This document shows positions 57,668-64,000 of a DNA stretch of 64,000 nt, piece by piece; within the stretch, counting starts at the first letter, position 1; every line of letters starts with the position of its first letter. Below the pieces are notes generated by a model, which was given only the letters and a program-made list of their open reading frames with translations, did not search any database and had not been told where the DNA came from. The stretch comes from Propionibacteriaceae bacterium (lineage in GTDB: Bacteria > Actinomycetota > Actinomycetes > Propionibacteriales > Propionibacteriaceae): contig WRIC01000007.1 in assembly GCA_009782915.1 (NCBI GenBank), positions 1-64,000 on the forward strand, written 5' to 3'. The position numbers were made by a program, and so were the translations under genes.

Positions 57668-59515
57668 ATGGCAAACAACAATACGGTACGAAAAATGGTG
57701 ACCCTGCTCCTGGCCGTACCTCTTCTCGTGGCTTGTACGCCTAAGACCGTACCCGACCCTGATCCGAGTGACCCGCCACCTGTGGTCACAGATGCGAGCG
57801 CGGTCGACTTCCTCACCACCAGCATCGCGGATTATGACACGACCCTTTATGTTTACAAGGACTTTGGGGATGGGGCGAACAATTTCACCCAGAAAGCATG
57901 GGTGGGTGACGACAACGACAATATTCCACCCATGGATGAGGCTGCCGAAGGCTACAGCGGTGTCTCCGGGATTTCTGCCCACCTTGATTTGAAGAAGCAC
58001 GCCTGGGGTGGCTACATGTTCCTCAATGGGGTGTTGCCCGCGGGGGAAACCACACCTCAAACCAACTGGGGTGAAACCGATGCTGGGCTTGATCTGACGG
58101 GCGCCACCAAGTTGGTGTTCTCCGCCAAAGCAATCGGGGAATCCCAGCACGTGGAGTTCTTTGTGGGCGGTCTCGGTTGGGAAGGACCCCGCAAGGTGGC
58201 CATCCATCCTGATTCGATCAACAAGGTTGCCAGCCTCATTCGTTTGTCGGACACGTGGGATGAATACACCATTGATCTGGACGGCATGGACCTGAGCCGG
58301 GTTGCCTGCGGATTTGGCTGGGTGACTAGTCGCGACACTAATCCCAGACGCGATGAGGTGAATTTCCTGATCGATGATATTCGGTTTGTCTTCGATCAGC
58401 CCCGTCTCAAACCCATCCTGCTTCCCAGTTATGCGCCAGCCGCACCAGGTACGGATGAGGCGATCATCAACTCGTTTGCCTACACCTACGACAACGCAGC
58501 GGCCGCGATTGCACTCGTCAACGCTGGTCACAAAGATCGGGCCCAGCAGATCGGTGACGCCCTCATCTACGCGCTCAACCATGATCGTACCTTCGCTGAT
58601 GGACGACTGCGCAACGCCTATTCCAATGGTGATCCCAGCAGTTTCCCGGGTTGGTTCTCTTCGCAAGGCACGCCGTTTGCTCGGCTTCCCGGTTTCTATG
58701 ACCCGACGACCGCCCAGTGGGGTGAGGATTTCTATTCAGTGTCCTCCGCGACAGGAAACATGGCATGGGCCATGATCGCCTTGTGCACCCTCCACTCCCA
58801 TCTCACCCACCGCAGCGACTATCTGGAGGCTGCCCAACGCATCGGTGACTTTGTTCTTTCCTTGCGCAGCGGTGATGGTTTCACTGGTGGCTATGAGGGC
58901 TGGGAGGGTAACCAAGTCAAGAACACCTATAAGTCCACCGAACACAATATTGACCTGATTTCGGCGTACGCCATGCTCCACATGCTCACCCGTGACGAGA
59001 AATATCTCGAAGCATCCAACAGCGCGAAGGCTTTTGTCCTGTCCATGTATGACGAGCAGCGCCATGTGTTCTATACCGGCACCACCGATGACGGTGTCAC
59101 GGTGAACATGGAGGTTCTACCCCTGGACACCAACACCTGGGCTCTGCTGGCTTTGGGGGACTCGTTCGGTGATGGGCCTCAGGTCATGGATTTCGTTGAG
59201 GCCAACATGGCTTTCGACGAGGGTTATGGGTTCTGGACCAAGACCAATGGTGTCTGGATGGAGGGTACGGCTCAGGTCGCGCTGGTCTACCATCAGCTTG
59301 GTGAGGTCGAGAATTACAACCGCATCATGGCGTACTTATCCACCCAACAACTCGACAACGGCAGTATCGTGGCTGCTGATCGTGAGGGTGTCACCACCGG
59401 TTTCATGGTGAGCGGTACGGACATCCCCTGGGTTTACGGAAAACGTGCCCACGTTGGTGCAACCGCCTGGCTAGCTTTCGCACAACAAGGACTCAACCCC
59501 TTCGCCTGGAGGTAG
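57668..59515 (+). CDS. Large lipoprotein: CBM-like N-terminal region plus alpha/alpha-barrel glycosidase-like domain
   Basis: Lipobox 'LAVPLLVACTPKT'; 'GNMAWAMIALCTLHSHL', 'STEHNIDLISAYAMLHMLTRDEKYLEAS' barrel repeats. Confidence 0.6.
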   Translation: MANNNTVRKMVTLLLAVPLLVACTPKTVPDPDPSDPPPVVTDASAVDFLTTSIADYDTTLYVYKDFGDGANNFTQKAWVGDDNDNIPPMDEAAEGYSGVSGISAHLDLKKHAWGGYMFLNGVLPAGETTPQTNWGETDAGLDLTGATKLVFSAKAIGESQHVEFFVGGLGWEGPRKVAIHPDSINKVASLIRLSDTWDEYTIDLDGMDLSRVACGFGWVTSRDTNPRRDEVNFLIDDIRFVFDQPRLKPILLPSYAPAAPGTDEAIINSFAYTYDNAAAAIALVNAGHKDRAQQIGDALIYALNHDRTFADGRLRNAYSNGDPSSFPGWFSSQGTPFARLPGFYDPTTAQWGEDFYSVSSATGNMAWAMIALCTLHSHLTHRSDYLEAAQRIGDFVLSLRSGDGFTGGYEGWEGNQVKNTYKSTEHNIDLISAYAMLHMLTRDEKYLEASNSAKAFVLSMYDEQRHVFYTGTTDDGVTVNMEVLPLDTNTWALLALGDSFGDGPQVMDFVEANMAFDEGYGFWTKTNGVWMEGTAQVALVYHQLGEVENYNRIMAYLSTQQLDNGSIVAADREGVTTGFMVSGTDIPWVYGKRAHVGATAWLAFAQQGLNPFAWR

Positions 59516-59573
59516 TCTTTCCCCATTTCGTCTCCACTCTTGTGTGGAGAGTGGTAGTATTGTTGGCAAGTGA

Positions 59574-59863
59574 TGGCAAAACGTGGCAAGGGAAGAAAAA
59601 TGGTTGCAGGGCAGAAAACAGCTCAGATCGCGGCACGCGTACCCGCTGATATAAAAGAGCAGGCATCGCTGGTGGCAAACGAATACGGTCTTGCCCTAGG
59701 CGATGCGGTAAGAATGTTTGTGACACACATCGCCAAAGAAAAGTGCATACCACTGGACATCAGCACGCCACTGACATCCATCTCTACCTTTGACCAGGTG
59801 CATCCCGAATATCAGAGTTACATCAATTCTGTTGCTGAGGAGTATCTCTATGTTGAGGGGTGA
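59574..59863 (+). CDS. RelB/DinJ-like antitoxin (start approximate)
   Basis: 'AQIAARVPADIKEQASLVANEYGLALGDAVRMFVTHIAKEKCIPLDI' RHH pattern of RelB/DinJ. Confidence 0.82.
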
Positions 59864-60176
59864 ACTGTGGATAGGGGCAGAATCTGGCTATGCATCAAAA
59901 CCGCGCCCAGCGCTCATTATCCAATCCGATCGATACTCTGAGGATGAATCAGTGGTCACCTGCTTGGTTACCTCCCATGGAACTGATGCATCCGGAAGTG
60001 ATTACCGAGTCGCCATTTCCACAAGTGATGCGAATGGATTGAAGGTTGACAGTTTTGTCATGCTCGACAAAATCGTTGCCATCCCACGTCAGAAACTGGT
60101 GAAACGCATTGGAGTGGTCGATCCAGAAAAGATGAACGAAATTTACTCTCGTCTCATGGACTTCCTCGCCCAGTGA
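59850..60176 (+). CDS. MazF/PemK-like toxin
   Basis: 'MLRGELWIGAESGYASKPRPALIIQSDRYSEDESVVTCLVTSH...VDSFVMLDKIVAIPRQKLVKRIGVVD'; ATG overlaps the antitoxin end by 14 bp. Confidence 0.88.
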   Translation: MLRGELWIGAESGYASKPRPALIIQSDRYSEDESVVTCLVTSHGTDASGSDYRVAISTSDANGLKVDSFVMLDKIVAIPRQKLVKRIGVVDPEKMNEIYSRLMDFLAQ

Positions 60177-60192
60177 GGCAGTGCCATATCAT

Positions 60193-60807
60193 TCAGTCGT
60201 CTTTCGTGGTTGTCTTTTTCTTGGAGCTACCGATGAGCAGGATACCGAGAAACAGTGGTACAAATCTGGCGATGAGGGTTCCCGCATAGGTTCCAGCATC
60301 AGAGGGTGAACTCCCAGTAGTGATCATGTCGATCACACCAATGATGGTGCCCAGTCCTAGGAACCCACCAATGATAATCAAAATAATTCCAACCACGAAC
60401 ATCCCTTGGTTTCTTGGGTTAGCTGGTGGTGTCGCAACGTACCCTTGAGGATATCCAGGGTACGGAGACGGTTGAGGATAACCGGAAGGGTACACCTGGG
60501 GTGTCGGCATACCAGGAGGGCTGGTCGGGGTTTGCGACGCTGTCGGTGGGTATGGTTGAAAAGGGCCAGGGGGAAAAGACGTTTGTGGAAATGCAGGTGG
60601 GTGAACGGGAGCTTGAGGAGCTACAGGTGGATACGGTTGAGGTGATCCAGGGGGATAGCCCTGCCCTGGTGGGTACGGCGTAGGAACCACGCCACCTGGC
60701 GGAAAACCGGGATGGGCACCAGGAGGTGGACCCTGTGGGGGTGGTTGCCCCATCTGAGGATTAACCCCAGGAGCCCCAGGAGGAATCACACTGCTCATGG
60801 TATCCAT
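60193..60807 (-). CDS. Proline/glycine-rich membrane protein
   Basis: ~120 aa Pro-rich N-terminus then TM segments 'GMFVVGIILIIIGGFLGLGTIIGVIDM'. Confidence 0.7.
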   Translation of the reverse strand: MDTMSSVIPPGAPGVNPQMGQPPPQGPPPGAHPGFPPGGVVPTPYPPGQGYPPGSPQPYPPVAPQAPVHPPAFPQTSFPPGPFQPYPPTASQTPTSPPGMPTPQVYPSGYPQPSPYPGYPQGYVATPPANPRNQGMFVVGIILIIIGGFLGLGTIIGVIDMITTGSSPSDAGTYAGTLIARFVPLFLGILLIGSSKKKTTTKDD

Positions 60808-60837
60808 GGTACTTTACGCAACCCCGTCATTACTCAG

Positions 60838-61115
60838 TCCCGTCATTCCGCGCGCAGTCGCGGAATCCAGATGTGATTATTTCCACGACTGGGATTGTGT
60901 GTGGTTGGTGAGATTGTTTGGTTGCTCCCCGTTGTGGTTGGTGTGGATTCTGGGCCCTGCGACTCCGCGCAGGGTGACGGGGGGGGGTCGCGCAGGGTGA
61001 CGGGGGGGGGTCGCGCAGGGTGACGGTGGTGGGTCGCGCAGGGTGACGGTGGGACTCGTGGACCCTGCGACTCCGCGCAGGGTGACGGGGGTGGGTCGCG
61101 CAGGGAGACGGTGAA
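60838..61115. repeat. Hairpin repeats plus G-rich tandem units
   Basis: 'cgtcattccgcgcgcagtcgcggaatccag' and several 'gtcgcgcagggtgacggggg' units. Confidence 0.88.
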
Positions 61116-61159
61116 AGAGGTCGCAGTGACGAACGCCGACGTACGGGGGTGTTTGTCAC

Positions 61160-63265
61160 CTAGCTCTTGTCTTTGGCTTGTTTGATCATTTCTTCTGCGA
61201 GGTTCGAGGGCAACAGCTCGTACCCATGGAATTCGCGGGTGAAGGAACCTGATCCGCGAGCTAATCCTCGAAGATCGATCGCATATTTGCTGAGTTCTGC
61301 TTGCGGGATCAAAGCATGGATGATCGCGTGATGGGCGTCATCAGCGTCCGTGCCCACCAACTGACCGCGACGGCCCGACACATCAGTCATCACTGCACCC
61401 ATGTATTGCTCGTCCACCGTCACCGTGACTTTGTCGATGGGCTCCAACAGTGCGGTCACACCGGGGGTGGCAGCAGCTTCTTTCACCGCATGGGCGCCGG
61501 CCATTTGGAAAGCCAGGTCGGAGGAATCCACCGAGTGGGCTTTACCGAAAACGAGCTTGACACGGAAATCCACCACCGGATAACCAGCGATGACACCCTT
61601 CTCCAGTTGGTTGCGGATGCCCTTCTCCACCGATGGAATGAACTGGCGTGGAATCACACCACCAACGATCTTGTCCACAAACTCGAACCCAGCACCACGC
61701 TCCAAGGGTTCAATCTCAATCGAACACTTCGCGAACTGACCGTGCCCACCGGATTGCTTCACATGGGCGCCATCAGCCTTGACTGGTGCAATAAAGGTTT
61801 CGCGCAAAGCCACCTTGATTGGCTCGGAAACCACGTTCACCCCATAGCGGTCTTTCAAACGCGCGAGCAGCAAATCCACATGGGCTTGCCCCATGGTCCA
61901 CAACACAGTCTGCTTGGTTTCAGCAGCCGCCTCCACCCGTACTGTCGTATCCTCGACCGCCAGGCGGTTGAGCGCAACCGGCAACTTGTCCTCATCGTTG
62001 CGTGTGGATGCTTTGATGGCGACCGGCAGCAGTGGTTCGGGCAGGTTCCACGGGTTAATTAGTACGGCGTTGTCTTTGGCGGACAGGGTGTCGGAGGTTT
62101 CGGGTTTGCTCATCTTGGTGACGAACACGATCTGACCAGCGACGGCCTTGGGTGTGGCAACATTCTCCCCAACCTTGGGTACGGCCAGGGGGCCAACCTT
62201 GTCCGGATCATCATGATCGGGGTGGGCTGGGTCTTCTTGGGAGGTGAACAAGGATCGATGCCCGGAGACCATGACAGTGTCATCGGTTTTCAGGGTTCCA
62301 TTGAACACGCGAATCAGGGAGCCACGTCCAGCGAACTGGTCGGAGGTGGTTCGAATAACCTCGGCGACGAGTGGGCCATCAGGGTTGCCCACTTCAGCTT
62401 CGATGGTGTCGATCTTCCCACCAGCAACCTTGGAGACAGTCAAGCGATGACGTGAAGGATTCGGGAAAGCATTCACCACCACGGTGAGCAGCTCCTCGAT
62501 GCCCACAGCATCCAGGGAGTTGACGGGCACGACAGGGAAGAAACGCCCCGTGTAGATCGCTTTGGTGAGGTCTTCAACGAGCTCATCAATCTTGAGTTCC
62601 TCGCCTTCCAGGTAGCGATCCATGAGAGCGTCATCCTCGGATTCTTGGATGATTCCCTCAATCAGTGCTGAGCGATAGTCAGAGATTGTGGCCAATTCAT
62701 CAGCACTCGCCTCCCGGCGTACCCTCTTTCCTGAGGCATAGTCGTGGACATTTTGGCTCACCAACGACAGGTTGCCCACAATTTTGTCGCCGTCTTTGAT
62801 CGGTACGTACGCGGGCTGGACAGCTGGACCCCAGAGGTCTTGGATGTTGGCGAGCGCACCAGCGAAATCAGTGCGGCCATCATCGAGTTTGGTCAGCGCA
62901 ATCCCGCGGGGCATCCCCACGGCTGCACATTCAGCCCAGAGAGCTTCGGTTGCGGAGTCGATCCCATCGGAGGCGGAGATCACGAACACCGCACCATCGG
63001 CGCCACGCAACCCGGCGCGCAGTTCACCCACAAAGTCGGGATGACCGGGCGCATCGAGGATGTTGACGGTGGTGGAATCCACCTGGATGGAGGAGATAGC
63101 CAGGGCAGCCGCGCGCTCAGGGTCCATCTTCTCTCCACGATAACCGGGGTTCCGTGATTGGATGAGGGACTCATAGAGGGTGGTCTTGCCTGAACCGGAG
63201 GATCCCACGAGAACAATGTTGCGGGTGGTGGAAACAATTTCGGGTACGTTCGCCTGTGAACTCAT
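61160..63265 (-). CDS. Elongation factor G-like protein (EF-G2 type)
   Basis: 'NIVLVGSSGSGKTTLYESLIQS', 'ILDAPGHPDFVGELRAGLRGADGAVFVISASDGID', EF-G domains IV/V; diverged G1 motif typical of EF-G2. Confidence 0.93.
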   Translation of the reverse strand: MSSQANVPEIVSTTRNIVLVGSSGSGKTTLYESLIQSRNPGYRGEKMDPERAAALAISSIQVDSTTVNILDAPGHPDFVGELRAGLRGADGAVFVISASDGIDSATEALWAECAAVGMPRGIALTKLDDGRTDFAGALANIQDLWGPAVQPAYVPIKDGDKIVGNLSLVSQNVHDYASGKRVRREASADELATISDYRSALIEGIIQESEDDALMDRYLEGEELKIDELVEDLTKAIYTGRFFPVVPVNSLDAVGIEELLTVVVNAFPNPSRHRLTVSKVAGGKIDTIEAEVGNPDGPLVAEVIRTTSDQFAGRGSLIRVFNGTLKTDDTVMVSGHRSLFTSQEDPAHPDHDDPDKVGPLAVPKVGENVATPKAVAGQIVFVTKMSKPETSDTLSAKDNAVLINPWNLPEPLLPVAIKASTRNDEDKLPVALNRLAVEDTTVRVEAAAETKQTVLWTMGQAHVDLLLARLKDRYGVNVVSEPIKVALRETFIAPVKADGAHVKQSGGHGQFAKCSIEIEPLERGAGFEFVDKIVGGVIPRQFIPSVEKGIRNQLEKGVIAGYPVVDFRVKLVFGKAHSVDSSDLAFQMAGAHAVKEAAATPGVTALLEPIDKVTVTVDEQYMGAVMTDVSGRRGQLVGTDADDAHHAIIHALIPQAELSKYAIDLRGLARGSGSFTREFHGYELLPSNLAEEMIKQAKDKS

Positions 63266-63477
63266 GAGGGAACTCTGCCGTATCTGAGTCGGTGGCGCAA
63301 GTCCAAGACCAAGATATCAAGGCGGACTTGCTTGTCTGGGTTCACGCGGTAGAATAAACGACGGTCTTCACGACCATATTTCGCACATCGGAAGTCCGAA
63401 TTGGCTCTCGTAGGTCCGAGTAATCGGTGGGAGTCATTCCGATGTCAGGGATACCTGCGGGTATCAACCAACTCAAT

Positions 63478-63493
63478 ATGGGGTTCGCCCCAT
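63478..63493 (+). promoter_or_regulatory. UUCG-tetraloop hairpin in the rpsB leader
   Basis: ATGGGG-TTCG-CCCCAT immediately before the rpsB ribosome-binding site. Confidence 0.5.
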
Positions 63494-63508
63494 GACGAAA
63501 GGACTGCT

Positions 63509-64000
63509 ATGGCTGTCGTCACTGCACGCCAACTCCTCGACGCAGGAGTTCACTTTGGGCATCAGACCCGTCGCTGGAACCCAAAAATGAAGAGGTATAT
63601 CTTCACCGATCGCAACGGAATCTACATCATTGATCTCCACAAAACCATCAAGGAAATCGAGGAGGCCTATCGCTATGTTCGCGACATGGTTGCCTCGGGT
63701 GGACAGATTCTGTTTGTGGGTACGAAGAAGCAAGCCCAAGAGGGTATCGCCGAGCAGGCTACCCGTGTGGGGATGCCGTACGTGAATCAGCGTTGGCTGG
63801 GTGGGATGCTCACCAACTTCCCGACCATGCAGAAGAGAATTCAGCGCATGAAGGAACTCGAAGCCATGGATCTTTCTGAGGAATCCACTCTTCCTTTCAC
63901 CAAGAAGGAAATCCTGGGTTTGGCTCGTGAACGCGACAAGCTGGCTCGCTCTTTGGGTGGTATCCGCGACATGGGTAAGACCCCGACCGCTGTGTGGATT
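63509..64000 (+). CDS. rpsB: 30S ribosomal protein S2 (truncated by window end)
   Basis: Hand translation [62 protein letters not shown]...; open to base 64000, absent from the ORF list. Confidence 0.98.
   Translation, partial: MAVVTARQLLDAGVHFGHQTRRWNPKMKRYIFTDRNGIYIIDLHKTIKEIEEAYRYVRDMVASGGQILFVGTKKQAQEGIAEQATRVGMPYVNQRWLGGMLTNFPTMQKRIQRMKELEAMDLSEESTLPFTKKEILGLARERDKLARSLGGIRDMGKTPTAVWI

Noticed and set aside
57623-58666. 347-aa minus-strand ORF
   Set aside because: Antisense shadow of the lipoprotein at 57668..59515, which has a lipobox and coherent domain-like repeats.
61301-62062. 253-aa plus-strand ORF
   Set aside because: Antisense shadow of the EF-G2-like gene.

Overview
This 64 kb window is chromosomal DNA from a fairly GC-rich actinobacterium. 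It could belong to the Propionibacteriales, but I did not establish the taxonomy. Housekeeping landmarks are leuS, comEA/comEC, a holA-like gene, ffh, rpsP-KH-rimM-trmD, purU, an EF-G2-like gene, the start of rpsB, and two tRNA-Lys genes. Accessory content includes a ~14 kb sugar-acid-type catabolic locus with two complete CUT2 ABC transporters. There is a TIR/NB-ARC/TPR STAND protein (defence candidate) and three toxin-antitoxin modules (VapBC-like, HicAB, RelB/MazF-like hybrid). I read two riboswitches on the minus strand: an FMN element before a RibXY-like transporter and a cobalamin element before two membrane-tethered proteins. Those two proteins look like the two halves of a transcobalamin/intrinsic-factor-like B12 binder, which I consider the most interesting candidate system here. 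Intergenic space is dominated by a dispersed MITE/BIME-like hairpin family whose stem arms change in a compensatory way, locally amplified into 43-bp and 48-bp tandem arrays. All calls come from reading the sequence and the supplied ORFs. No database search, folding or statistics were run.
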